DNA of 64,000 nt, from positions 1-64,000 of the forward strand of contig JAFGDT010000098.1 in NCBI GenBank assembly GCA_016931965.1. The letters run 5' to 3'. Below are positions 1 through 10,170 of the stretch, in pieces. Each line of letters opens with the position of its first letter. Within the stretch, counting starts at the first letter, position 1. Source of the DNA: a bacterium (GTDB lineage Bacteria > Zhuqueibacterota > QNDG01 > DSAB01). Position numbers and translations under genes: made by a program. The notes under the pieces were generated by a model. It ran no database searches, was not told the origin of the DNA, and worked only from the letters and a program-made list of their open reading frames with translations.

Positions 1-396
1 AAATGGCTTCTAAATTTCAAAGAACGGTTGTTTTATAGATACAAAATAGCATTTTCTTGTTGATACGGACTTTTTCAGGAAGCCCTACTTAGAGAATATT
101 TTTAGAATGAATCTACTATTTTACACTTAATTTACCTTGAAATGAATAAGGGTATAAGGAGAATTTCACACTGACAAAAAGGATTAGAACAAACCAAACT
201 TTAAAAATTTATGTATGCAGGATTTGAATATACCAATAAAAACAGTAGTTAAAAAAACAGCATAGAAAAACCGTTTAAAAAATATTTTCGTTTTTCCAAT
301 ATTATTGATCTCTACACCTGTTTTCATGGATGAAATCAAATGAAAAAAAGAATATATCTTACATGTGAAAAGAAATAGTACTATTGCAGACCGACC

Positions 397-3300
397 TCAA
401 TCTATGACCCGAATCACATCAACACCAGTAGGAGGACTTGGAGGTATTCTATCCTCAACAAATGTTTCATCAAATAAATAGTAATAGACCACGCTGCTAT
501 AATTTGCTACTACCTGACTTCCATGTCCTACTTCCAGTTCAGCATTGATACCCGTATTGAATATGGGAATATCCGAAAGCATAAATCGATAACATGAGAG
601 ATTCGGCCATCGCGTAATTGTCCCGTGCAGTGGATAAACAACCTCATCATATCCCCATGACTGATTGAAGAAATCTTCCGATCCCGTACCATTCCAACTC
701 GGTTCTAACTCACCATCAAAATAAATGATCTCATCGCCTTCCCATATCGCCCCATCTTCAATAGAATTATCCATGTTCACAATAACACCAACAAATTTAC
801 CCTTATTATTCATTTCCAATAATTGATAATTTTGATAACGCGTTGTCGGATATTCTTCATGATAATCAGCATGAAATCGGCCGAAACGACTGTCCAATTC
901 ACTCATTTCCCGATATGTTAAAGTTCCCCACATTCTGAAAGCTTCAGAATTTGCATTCTCTATAACAATCCGAGCTCGATCAGAAAAAGGCATCGGAAAG
1001 TAGCAATAAAATCGATCTTCACCAATCCCAATCGGAATACTGTTGAATAATTTTTTACCAAATCGCATTCCAAAGAAATCGGCGAGAGGGACATGAACAG
1101 CAGGTTCTATATTATAATCCCAATAGATTTTTAAATATGCACCATACAACATTTCCGAATCTTCCACATTAAAGTCTATCATCGTAATCATTCCACTTTC
1201 TTCAACATCAAACAAAGCGACTGATTCACCGGCCGGACAATTAACATCGAAATCAATATTATTTAAACTGAATATATCATATGGATCACTACCCGGATTA
1301 TTCCAAATGGACACAAAATTCTGAAGATCACTCATATCAGATTCATTAAGAGTCAAACCAAAATCATTCATCCCTTCACTTGTAGGAAAAGAGCGATAAT
1401 TAATATGATAATAAATTCCAGCTGTGCTACCCAACTCCACAGTAACTTCACACGACTGCGTATAAGGTATGGGTACATAACTAATATACGTTTTTTTAAT
1501 CCGTTGAGCCAAGGGAGGTACAAAATGTGCATAATTGCCGAAGAAGTCTTTCAATGGAACTTCAATTACCGGTATACTCTCATTATTGATATAAATTCTC
1601 AGAATGGTATCATCAAAAAAAACATGATCATCATCGAAATTCAGATTGGTCATCCAAATACGCGTGATACATCCTGGTCCATCCATTTGTGCTAAAATTT
1701 TACTCCCATCTGGTTTCGTTCCTAAATAATTTTCCCAATCAACATTTCCACCCGTTCTATCATAACTGGAAAACTGACCACTAGTCCCCTCAGGTTGGGC
1801 GGCCAACCATTCAAAATGGCCAAGTTGCCCATAAATATCATTGGCCTCATATTCTCCAAATTCATAGGGCTGTGGGGGCAAATAATCTGCGTTTTGAATA
1901 ACCACCATAACAACACTGTTGTTTTGTATCTGGATCCGCTTTGTGAACGTACCATCGAGAATCGTTTTCCACATTTCAGGTTCGGCCAATTCCAAATCAT
2001 CTCGACTCTTGATCTCATTCAGCTCTTCAACAGTCGGTTCTGTTGGTGATCCAAGATCTTTCCAAACAGTATATCCATTGCTGTGCGTTTCATCGATCTT
2101 ATACACCTGTACCAGACAGTCATCAAATGGTATTTGATTGATTGTTAAATCAACGGTTAATGTTTGACTATTTTCATTGTAAAAATCCTCTTCATCAAGG
2201 TGATAGAGAATGACTTCAACAGATTGATCTCCATTTTTAGTGGCAAATCCATGAACAGGATCTCCATAGACCGTACCGTTTAAACCGATCCGTTCCTCAT
2301 GCATCATTCCCAACATCTCATAGGTATTGAAAGCAGGCCTTTTCACTACACCATCAGCGGGAGGATTCCACTCATTGCCAAGGGCTGTAGCGATTCCAAA
2401 ATGTCCACCATAATTGGCTGGTGTGGGAAATGTCCAGAAACAGGTCACATCAGGTATGTATGCAATCCCTTTCTCGTCACCCAATTGAACAAACGCATCA
2501 ATTTCCTTGACAATCCAGGCAGGCACATAACGTGTGTTCAGCCAATTCTGAAGCGTAGTAGAGGGCCCTGTCTCGGTCAGAATGTACTCAATTTCATTCG
2601 AGACCATCTTATTATAAAAAGAGGGCGATGTCCAGTAAACGGCTTCAAGTGTCATGCTAACAAAATCAAGAATGCTATCGGTACCGCCATAATTATGCCT
2701 CGAAATAAAATCGATCCGGGTACCGATCTCTCCTGTAGCATAATTGACTTCCCCTTCAGCATGATCAATCCATTTGTTGATGAACAGATCGATATCACCG
2801 GCTATTGCAGGTCCTCCAATTTTGATGTTCGAATTTGCCGCTACAGCACCGTCAACTGCATAATCATAAAGCTTGAAATATTCCCTATGATCGCCCCGGC
2901 CCAGATAGTTGACCGTGTCCGGATGATCAACCCAGAAAAACCAGGGCAGATCGGGTTCGTTCCAAACTTCAAAATACCAGGTTTCCAGTTCCGCAGATCC
3001 GTATCGTTCAGTCAGGTGTTTAACGGTTTCATAGTTTAGATTACGCCACTTATCATAATCTTTGGGAGGCGAGACATTGGCATCATTCCAGTCATTACGA
3101 TTGTTCGGATCGGAAGCCAAATCATCCGGCATAAAGGTTAAAGTGATGATGGGCTTGAATCCCTTTGACAGGATATTATCGATGACATTGTCTACAATCG
3201 TCCAATTGTAAATCGGTTCGCCCTCGACCGTTTCACTATAAACGTGGCCTCCAACATCTTCATTCCATGCGGTTAATCTTTCAGCATATATACACGTCAT

Positions 3301-3561
3301 GCGAATATATTGAAAAGCGTTCTTATGAAGTCTTTCATTCAAATCACGCATCAGGTCATAAGTGGTTTGATTATGGGGTGCAAGAATCCCATCGTTAAAG
3401 GAATCCTGTCCCACATTGCCCCAAAAGTGATTCAGATTACCTAGACTCTGTGAAACATCCACCTGAATGGGAATAGGCGCCTGTGGAAATGTATGATAAC
3501 TGAATAAAAATATGAATACAAGAGATACAATGAAAATTTTTCCTGTCAGATTTTTCATCAC
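397..3561 (-). CDS. Secreted two-domain glycoside hydrolase: N-terminal GH39-like, C-terminal GH172 (DUF2961)-like
   Basis: Signal peptide MMKNLTGKIFIVSLVFIFLFSYHTFPQA; GH39-like acid/base motif FEVWNEPDLPWFF and nucleophile-like YILTETGPS; DUF2961-like SSYDRTGGNVDWENYL, GPGCITRIWMTN, GTGSEDFFNQSWGY. Confidence 0.8.
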   Translation of the reverse strand: MMKNLTGKIFIVSLVFIFLFSYHTFPQAPIPIQVDVSQSLGNLNHFWGNVGQDSFNDGILAPHNQTTYDLMRDLNERLHKNAFQYIRMTCIYAERLTAWNEDVGGHVYSETVEGEPIYNWTIVDNVIDNILSKGFKPIITLTFMPDDLASDPNNRNDWNDANVSPPKDYDKWRNLNYETVKHLTERYGSAELETWYFEVWNEPDLPWFFWVDHPDTVNYLGRGDHREYFKLYDYAVDGAVAANSNIKIGGPAIAGDIDLFINKWIDHAEGEVNYATGEIGTRIDFISRHNYGGTDSILDFVSMTLEAVYWTSPSFYNKMVSNEIEYILTETGPSTTLQNWLNTRYVPAWIVKEIDAFVQLGDEKGIAYIPDVTCFWTFPTPANYGGHFGIATALGNEWNPPADGVVKRPAFNTYEMLGMMHEERIGLNGTVYGDPVHGFATKNGDQSVEVILYHLDEEDFYNENSQTLTVDLTINQIPFDDCLVQVYKIDETHSNGYTVWKDLGSPTEPTVEELNEIKSRDDLELAEPEMWKTILDGTFTKRIQIQNNSVVMVVIQNADYLPPQPYEFGEYEANDIYGQLGHFEWLAAQPEGTSGQFSSYDRTGGNVDWENYLGTKPDGSKILAQMDGPGCITRIWMTNLNFDDDHVFFDDTILRIYINNESIPVIEVPLKDFFGNYAHFVPPLAQRIKKTYISYVPIPYTQSCEVTVELGSTAGIYYHINYRSFPTSEGMNDFGLTLNESDMSDLQNFVSIWNNPGSDPYDIFSLNNIDFDVNCPAGESVALFDVEESGMITMIDFNVEDSEMLYGAYLKIYWDYNIEPAVHVPLADFFGMRFGKKLFNSIPIGIGEDRFYCYFPMPFSDRARIVIENANSEAFRMWGTLTYREMSELDSRFGRFHADYHEEYPTTRYQNYQLLEMNNKGKFVGVIVNMDNSIEDGAIWEGDEIIYFDGELEPSWNGTGSEDFFNQSWGYDEVVYPLHGTITRWPNLSCYRFMLSDIPIFNTGINAELEVGHGSQVVANYSSVVYYYLFDETFVEDRIPPSPPTGVDVIRVID

Positions 3562-3768
3562 CTGGCTCCAAACTTACAACTTTTGTATATAATATAACAC
3601 TTTTCGAATATTTAATCGCTATAATATTAATGAATATTATTCGATATTATTTGTTTACTCCAGGTAATTATTAAATGCAGAAACTATACCACAATTCTAT
3701 TCACCTCGAATAGTCGATTGATTATACCGGATTGTATAACCAGAATATAATAAATTTTTACCAGACAT

Positions 3769-5226
3769 TCAATGGGTGCCAGATCGGTTTTGCTTAATAT
3801 AAATATTAAACCATTCCTTAAAGAATGAGATATCATCATCAGAAAATATTTTTAATGCAAACAAACTGATAGAATAAATAAAAACTGAAAAAATAAAAAC
3901 AATAAATAAATTCCACGGTTTTAATAAATAAATAACACTCAACATAATAGTTCCGGCAATACTTAAACGAACTACCTTTTTGATTAATCTTTGTAATTGA
4001 AATTGAATAACATGCTTTGCAACATAACCATATTTTAAAACCAGCATAATCAAGAGGGATATTAAAGTGGCAATCGCTGCCCCAACATAACTATATTTAT
4101 TGAGAAATATAAAATTTAAAGTCACTTTAGATAACAATACGATCAATTGAATTCTAAGATCCAACTTTTGATGGTTACTGGCCAATAAAACATAACCCAA
4201 CAATTCATTAATCGCAAAAAAGAAGATTGCCCACATAAAAATGACCAATGCAGGAGCAGCATCTAAAAAATCACTTCCAAAAAATAATAAAACGATAGGT
4301 TCTGAATATACCATCACAAAGAGTGCAACTGCCAAATTAATGATGCAAAGATATTGAATGGATTTATTGCACACACGCTGAAAAGTGTCTTTCTGCTCAG
4401 AAAAGAGACGGGCCATAATCGGGAAAAAGGCCGTAAAAAAACTGATAATCAACATTTGACTAAACAAAAACAAACGATTAACAGTACCATATAATGCGAC
4501 ATCAACATCACCCTTCATTCTTTGCAGAATAACTGCATCAATGCGCCAAAACAGGGTAGCAATAATTGCAATAAATCCAATAATGTATGTTGTTTTCAAC
4601 AATTCTTTATTAAACCCAATATCAATTTCAATCTTCGGTTTTATGATTGATTTTCGAATAATAAAAAAATAGGCAATCGGATTAAAAAATCGGAACACGA
4701 CAAATACAATGACAAGAGCCAAAAGACCAAATCCTGAATAAACCAAAAAGATGCTAAGACCTGATCTTAAAACGGTTTCAATAATCCAAATCACGGCTAT
4801 GGATTGAATCTTTTCAAAACCAGCTAATATACCTTCAAAACATTCACCAAGAGCAGAAGCAATTAATGATATGCTTAATATATCAGCAGTGAGAATTACA
4901 TGAGATTCATACTGAAGTGTATGAACAACTCCAATCATCAGTAACATACTGAGTATAGAAAATGGAATAGCTATCACAATTCCACTACTCATATATTGAT
5001 TAACCAAATTTCTATTTTTTGATACATCTCTTGTAAGCGTATTCCGAAGGCCAAATCCACAAAAAACCTGAAAAATCACCAACAAATAGAATAGAGTTGT
5101 ATATTTTCCAAAATCTTCCGGACTCCATATACGAACGATGAAAAATACAAGTATCATTGAAAAAAGAGGTTGTATGCCTCTCGCTACAATAATTGCAAAA
5201 GTGTTTTTTATCAATCGATTAATCAT
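3769..5226 (-). CDS. Wzx-like polysaccharide flippase (MATE/PST family)
   Basis: 485 aa polytopic membrane protein; N-terminal ARGIQPLFSMILVFFIVRIWSPEDFGKYTTLFY typical of the polysaccharide biosynthesis protein family. Confidence 0.85.
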   Translation of the reverse strand: MINRLIKNTFAIIVARGIQPLFSMILVFFIVRIWSPEDFGKYTTLFYLLVIFQVFCGFGLRNTLTRDVSKNRNLVNQYMSSGIVIAIPFSILSMLLMIGVVHTLQYESHVILTADILSISLIASALGECFEGILAGFEKIQSIAVIWIIETVLRSGLSIFLVYSGFGLLALVIVFVVFRFFNPIAYFFIIRKSIIKPKIEIDIGFNKELLKTTYIIGFIAIIATLFWRIDAVILQRMKGDVDVALYGTVNRLFLFSQMLIISFFTAFFPIMARLFSEQKDTFQRVCNKSIQYLCIINLAVALFVMVYSEPIVLLFFGSDFLDAAPALVIFMWAIFFFAINELLGYVLLASNHQKLDLRIQLIVLLSKVTLNFIFLNKYSYVGAAIATLISLLIMLVLKYGYVAKHVIQFQLQRLIKKVVRLSIAGTIMLSVIYLLKPWNLFIVFIFSVFIYSISLFALKIFSDDDISFFKEWFNIYIKQNRSGTH

Positions 5227-5411
5227 ATCCCAATTTTACCAATTGAGTAATTCAGTATGGCTGAGACGTGGTGATTGATGTACCTGTCTTATCATTAAAT
5301 CTCAGCATGATAAAGGTTAAAACAGATTCACCTCAATTTGATTCTGTTTGTTTAAGAAACTTATTTATTTACGACGCGTTTTTGTGTATCCATCTAAGGA
5401 ATGATACATCT

Positions 5412-6725
5412 TTATGATGAATTTAAACGCTGATTCTTCATTCGATTCCACAGTTTTTCCGTGCCGATCATGATACCGGTGACTATCCAAAAATTCATCC
5501 GCACTTGATTTGCCCAAAACCAGTCTGGACCAACCCAAGAAGAAATGATAAATCCTATAATGGTTGCTAAACACGCGGATCCGAGATTCATGATAAAGAT
5601 ATTATCAATCCGCATTAATTTAATCGATTGAAAGATAAGATATAATAAAATCCATACGAAAAAAATAATACCCACGCCAATTTCAGCAGAAATAAGCAAA
5701 TAAAGATTATGAACCATATATCCCTCATATATATTAGAGCTATAATTACTCATGCCGATTCCGAAAGGAAGTGATGCTTTGATACGAGGAATCGCTTCCT
5801 GATTTAAAGCACTTCTCCCCTCCATTTGTTCATAAATATTGCTGGACTGTTCGAAATATTGATAATAAATACGGTCACCATATCGAAACATCGCAATACC
5901 GATCAATACCAGAAGAATAACCGATATTCCCAATAATACCTTTTTGATCCTCGTTCTTATCCTAAAAAGATCAACAACAAACGTGATAACCAATCCAACC
6001 ACCATCGCAAATTGCGAACCTCGATTTTGAGTCGTATAAAGGGCAAAGCCACCAAAAAGGAAAATGATCATGGTAATGATTGTCAATCCCCGTTTATTAT
6101 TGATTGCTGCAATGATTAAATACCGGAATACAAAAGGCAAAACAAACATTAAAAACATACCGAATTGATTTGGGTGTAGAAAAGTGCCGCACATTCTCCA
6201 CCATACCAAACGGGAAGATATTTCATCAATAATATGTATCTTAAAATCGATATCTCGATATTGAAACAAGGCAAGTATAACTTGAAAACTCAATGCTATC
6301 AATAAGGCATTCATCAAAAAGACGACATCTTTTGGTTTTTCAATTGTTGATATGATACAGACAATTAAAAAATAATCTAAACAAAAAGTTAATACACCTC
6401 CCAAAGCTGCTCCCCGATTCGCAGCTCCGAGGGCCGCGATAATTGCACATATGACCATTCCACTTAATGGAATAAGTAAACCAATAGCAAAACGATCCCT
6501 CAATCTTATATTGGAATGACTGACCAAACAGTACATGAAAAGAATCATGATAAGAATATGAGAAAAGCGGATATCTAGTTCGAAATAAGAAAGCCAGTAT
6601 CCTCCCTGCCATCCGGCCATCACGATAATCATTGCCATGATAAATCGTTTTGGATTCTTAATCAAAAAAATGACACTTAAAGCGATTAAACCCAAAACCA
6701 GAAAAAGAATAAATTCGATTGACAT
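5412..6725 (-). CDS. O-antigen ligase/polymerase-like (Wzy/WaaL) membrane protein
   Basis: 437 aa, many TM helices, Wzy_C-like core TTQNRGSQFAMVVGLVITFVV and large loop ending PFGIGMSNYSSNIYEGYMVHNLYLLISAEIG. Confidence 0.8.
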   Translation of the reverse strand: MSIEFILFLVLGLIALSVIFLIKNPKRFIMAMIIVMAGWQGGYWLSYFELDIRFSHILIMILFMYCLVSHSNIRLRDRFAIGLLIPLSGMVICAIIAALGAANRGAALGGVLTFCLDYFLIVCIISTIEKPKDVVFLMNALLIALSFQVILALFQYRDIDFKIHIIDEISSRLVWWRMCGTFLHPNQFGMFLMFVLPFVFRYLIIAAINNKRGLTIITMIIFLFGGFALYTTQNRGSQFAMVVGLVITFVVDLFRIRTRIKKVLLGISVILLVLIGIAMFRYGDRIYYQYFEQSSNIYEQMEGRSALNQEAIPRIKASLPFGIGMSNYSSNIYEGYMVHNLYLLISAEIGVGIIFFVWILLYLIFQSIKLMRIDNIFIMNLGSACLATIIGFIISSWVGPDWFWANQVRMNFWIVTGIMIGTEKLWNRMKNQRLNSS

Positions 6726-6887
6726 AGCTGCCTATAATCATTTGATATTATTGTATATGACCAAAAAATGAACTTTTCTCCAGAAAATTCAAGAATATCT
6801 CTCTATTTCAGAAATCTAACTAAAAAAATAGGTCATGTCTTTAGGGCGATTCAAAATTCAATAAACACATAAAAAGAAATGACATTA

Positions 6888-8132
6888 TTACTTCTTGTTT
6901 AAGAGTTCATGATAAAAAGTCAATATTGTATCATAATTTTTTTCAATTGAAAAATGATATTCCGCTTTTTGTCTGGCGTTTCTGCCAAATTCATTAATTT
7001 TCTTAGGTTGAGAATAGAGCCATTCTATATTATGTGCAAGATCATCCACATTTCCAGGCTCGAACAAAAGACCATTGATGTGATCATCTATTAATTCCGG
7101 GATACCGCCAATATTCGCTCCAAGTGCAGGTGTACCCAGCGCAAATGATTCATAAATGACCAATGGGGAATTTTCAAACCATTCAGACGGAACCACCGTG
7201 AACCTCGCATTGGCTACCAATGCTTTTAATTGATCTTTCTGTAGATATCCAAAAAATGTGACATTGGACAATCCCAATTGTAATGCAAATGTTTCTAACT
7301 CCTTTTTCAGAGGACCTTCACCTACAATATACAAATCAATGGACCGATTTGAAATCTTCTTCATCGATCTCAATAGCGTATGAAGCCCCTTTTCTCCACT
7401 GAGCCGACCAAAATAGACAATATATTTTCCAAAATTCTCATTGTATATATAATCGGACAGCTTGATTGAATAGAATTGATGTCTTATTTTATTATCACAG
7501 ATCCCAGCTCTTTTTAATTTTGAACCCATAAAATGGCTAGGAACATGAAATAAATCAATATGATCATATACATTTAAAATTTTATGGATATAACTTTCAA
7601 AAGCAATGAGAGTACTTGCTGCATAAGAGCGCTTATGGCATCTTTCAGAAATGGCGTGATAAAATTGTCCGTTAATGCACTTCTCACAAATTTGATTCTT
7701 TTCTTCGATATAAAAACGATAATTTGGACAGATCATCTTGTATTGATGGACTGTCTGAATAATAGGTATGCCAAATTTTTTTAATGTAACCAATATTGAC
7801 GGAGAGATTTGATGATCAATGATGTGAAGATGAGCGATATCCGGTTTTGATGTTTCTATTAATGTCTGTAATTTCTTTTGTGCGTGTCTTGAATAGACCA
7901 CCCTGCTTATAATTCTAAAACTGTTCATCACTCTCACTGCAGGTGATTGAATATTAAATTCTATATTATTGACAAAAAATGTCGAATAAGATGTAGCATG
8001 ATTTTTCTCGTGTTTCATGGCGAAAGGAATAACATTATGTCCGTTGGCCTGTAATGTTTCGGTCAGTTCAAATAAGTACCGTTCTGCTCCACCTTTTACA
8101 AAATAATATTTATCAACCATTAATACTTTCAA
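6888..8132 (-). CDS. Glycosyltransferase family 4
   Basis: N-term KGGAERYLFELTETLQANGHNV; C-term GPLKKELE, VVPSEWFENSPLVIYESFALGTPALGANIGGIPELI. Confidence 0.9.
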   Translation of the reverse strand: MKVLMVDKYYFVKGGAERYLFELTETLQANGHNVIPFAMKHEKNHATSYSTFFVNNIEFNIQSPAVRVMNSFRIISRVVYSRHAQKKLQTLIETSKPDIAHLHIIDHQISPSILVTLKKFGIPIIQTVHQYKMICPNYRFYIEEKNQICEKCINGQFYHAISERCHKRSYAASTLIAFESYIHKILNVYDHIDLFHVPSHFMGSKLKRAGICDNKIRHQFYSIKLSDYIYNENFGKYIVYFGRLSGEKGLHTLLRSMKKISNRSIDLYIVGEGPLKKELETFALQLGLSNVTFFGYLQKDQLKALVANARFTVVPSEWFENSPLVIYESFALGTPALGANIGGIPELIDDHINGLLFEPGNVDDLAHNIEWLYSQPKKINEFGRNARQKAEYHFSIEKNYDTILTFYHELLNKK

Positions 8133-9253
8133 GAATATCTCTCAAATAATGATTCGAACGTCCGAACTTGTTTCTCAAGCGAAAAATGTTCCTCAACTCT
8201 TTTACGCCCGTTTTCTCCCATTTTTTTGGCGATATCGGGATTCTCAATTAAACGTTGTATGGATCGTGCCAATTCAGAAGAATTTTTCGCTGGTAACAAT
8301 ATTCCTGTTTTTTGATTAATAACAGCTTCCCTACTTCCATCAACATTGGTAGCAATAACCGGTATTCCAGTTGCCATTGCTTCTAATATCACATTGGGTA
8401 AGCCTTCGTATAAAGAAGGTAAGATAAAAATGTTAAAACATTTCAATAATTGTGGGATATCATTACGAAATCCAGTAAAAAGAAAATGTTCACTCAAATT
8501 TTTATTCTTGACTTCGTTTTCTAAAAAATCCCGGAGCTTACCATCTCCGACAATGACAAAAAATGCCTCCTTCTTTTTCTGAACGACTTTCTGAGCAGCT
8601 TCAATTAAATAGATATGTCCTTTTTGAGGATGCAATCTTCCAATCATACCGATAATATATTTCTGTTCACCAATTCCCAATTCTTGCCTGATTTGATTAT
8701 CCTTTTGATCACTGAACAAATTCAAATCAACACCATAGGGGATAATGATTATTTTTCCTGGATTCACACCCCTTTTATCGATAAGAAACTGAGCAGTAGC
8801 CTGGGAAACAGCAATGACTTTCGTACAATACTGAATGGCATACCGATAAGCCCACAAACGGCGTTGATAAAGCCACTCTGGTGAAGATATGGTTTCCCAT
8901 GAAAAGGAAGCTTTTACGCCGGCCAGCCGGCCGGCAATTAAACCGACAACATCGGCATAAAATAGTGTGGTCATGATAAGATCAATTTGTTGTGAACGAA
9001 TGTACTTTGCCAATTTAAAAATGAGCCCTATGTCTATCTTTTTGGTTCTAGGAATAACCTCTACTGAGATTCCAAAATTTTTTAAATTGTGGAACTGATC
9101 TTGAATTTCGTTACCCATATTTAAACTACAAACTGTGGTTTGAAACCGTTCACCGTCTAAATGCTTGACCAGCTCTAACAATTTCTTTTCTGCTCCCCCA
9201 AGGTGAAATCCTTCAATTAATTGCAATACTTTGATTTTTTTTCGTTTTCCCAC
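8129..9253 (-). CDS. Glycosyltransferase family 4
   Basis: LIEGFHLGGAEKKLLELVKHL; IGRLHPQKGH; LPSLYEGLPNVILEAMATGIPVIATNVDGSREAV; overlaps the next gene by 4 bp. Confidence 0.9.
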   Translation of the reverse strand: MGKRKKIKVLQLIEGFHLGGAEKKLLELVKHLDGERFQTTVCSLNMGNEIQDQFHNLKNFGISVEVIPRTKKIDIGLIFKLAKYIRSQQIDLIMTTLFYADVVGLIAGRLAGVKASFSWETISSPEWLYQRRLWAYRYAIQYCTKVIAVSQATAQFLIDKRGVNPGKIIIIPYGVDLNLFSDQKDNQIRQELGIGEQKYIIGMIGRLHPQKGHIYLIEAAQKVVQKKKEAFFVIVGDGKLRDFLENEVKNKNLSEHFLFTGFRNDIPQLLKCFNIFILPSLYEGLPNVILEAMATGIPVIATNVDGSREAVINQKTGILLPAKNSSELARSIQRLIENPDIAKKMGENGRKRVEEHFSLEKQVRTFESLFERYS

Positions 9254-9271
9254 AATTGCTCCTTCGACCGA

Positions 9272-10020
9272 TCATTTATCATTTTGTGCAACAATATGGA
9301 TTCCCGAACAAAAAAGCCACGGAGAAAAACATCTGCCGATTTTCAGAATAGTTTTCCCGATTGTATTCAATTCCCATATATCCCCATTCTTTTTCCTAAA
9401 AAAGAAGAAATCCCCATAAAGTCCTATGTGATTTTTATTATCTGCTTCAATATAATCATCAATGCCGATATAAATCGGTTTAAAACCGGTCTCTACCAAA
9501 AATGTCAGCAACTCATTCTTGTTATATCGATATTCTCAGAAAAAATCCTTCCCCCCACGCAAGCGTCTTAAAAGAAGTAGAGATTTCTCAACGGTTGGGT
9601 AATCATTCCTCTGAATAGACTTAAATAAGACACAGTAATAAAGGCCAAACCATTATTTTTCAATATGCGTTTTGTTTCCAGCAACGCTTTTTGTGGACAC
9701 TCGTGAAAATGCTCAATCACACTAAGTGAAATATAAATGTCAAAAGCATCATCCGGATATTCTAAATGATTCACATGCCCATAATATACAGGCAAATCCT
9801 TGTCATAGGATAATGTTTTTTGAATCTCTCTTTGATCATATTCAATACCAATAATATCATACCCTTTTCGTCTGAAATAACTCACCCAACCACCCAGTCC
9901 ACATCCAGCTTCAATAATTTTTAAATCTTCGGAAATAGAACGATCAAAAATCGAACGCAATGTTCTTGTTTCACAGCTTCTCGTTTCTCCACTGAGCATT
10001 CGATGGCTCCACATTTCCAA
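9272..10020 (-). pseudogene. Class I SAM-dependent methyltransferase with disrupted reading frame
   Basis: ORF 9568-10020 has motif I (IIEAGCGLGGWVSYFRRKGYDIIGIEYD) and stops at RNLYFF*; the C-terminal continuation LLTFLVETGFKPIYIGIDD... is in a different frame (ORF 9272-9511). Upstream in that second frame one reads RRLRGGKDFF*EYRYNKNELLTFLVETGF, i.e. a frameshift plus an in-frame TGA. Confidence 0.75.
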
Positions 10021-10170
10021 ATCTTGTTCTTCGCTGTTTCTGAATGATTAGAAGGTATAGCTCATGGTCTAAACCGATACACCTTTTTAAACAAAACCAA
10101 TTCTCAATAAACACTATTTTAAAAGTGCGTTCATATAAAGTGTGTCGTGAAACCAATCATACCACCAACA

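Noticed and set aside
1-396. AT-rich non-coding left edge with a weak GAAAAAC/GTTTTTC inverted repeat
   Set aside because: Stem is low GC and loosely spaced; not convincing as a terminator or regulatory element.
1722-2018. 98-aa minus-strand ORF in another frame
   Set aside because: Inside the GH39-GH172 coding sequence; no start context or motif.
2299-3039. 246-aa plus-strand ORF
   Set aside because: Lies wholly antisense to the well-supported GH39 domain; sequence has no recognisable domain and looks like a codon-bias shadow ORF.
3562-3768. AT-rich gap with near-palindromic AATATTAATGAATATTATTCGATATT
   Set aside because: Consistent with base composition; no defined repeat or promoter could be supported.
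9971-10156. 61-aa minus ORF just upstream of the broken methyltransferase, possibly its N-terminus in a third frame
   Set aside because: The peptide (VSRHTLYERTFKIVFIENWFCLKRC...) could not be matched to a methyltransferase N-terminus by eye; left out of the pseudogene call.
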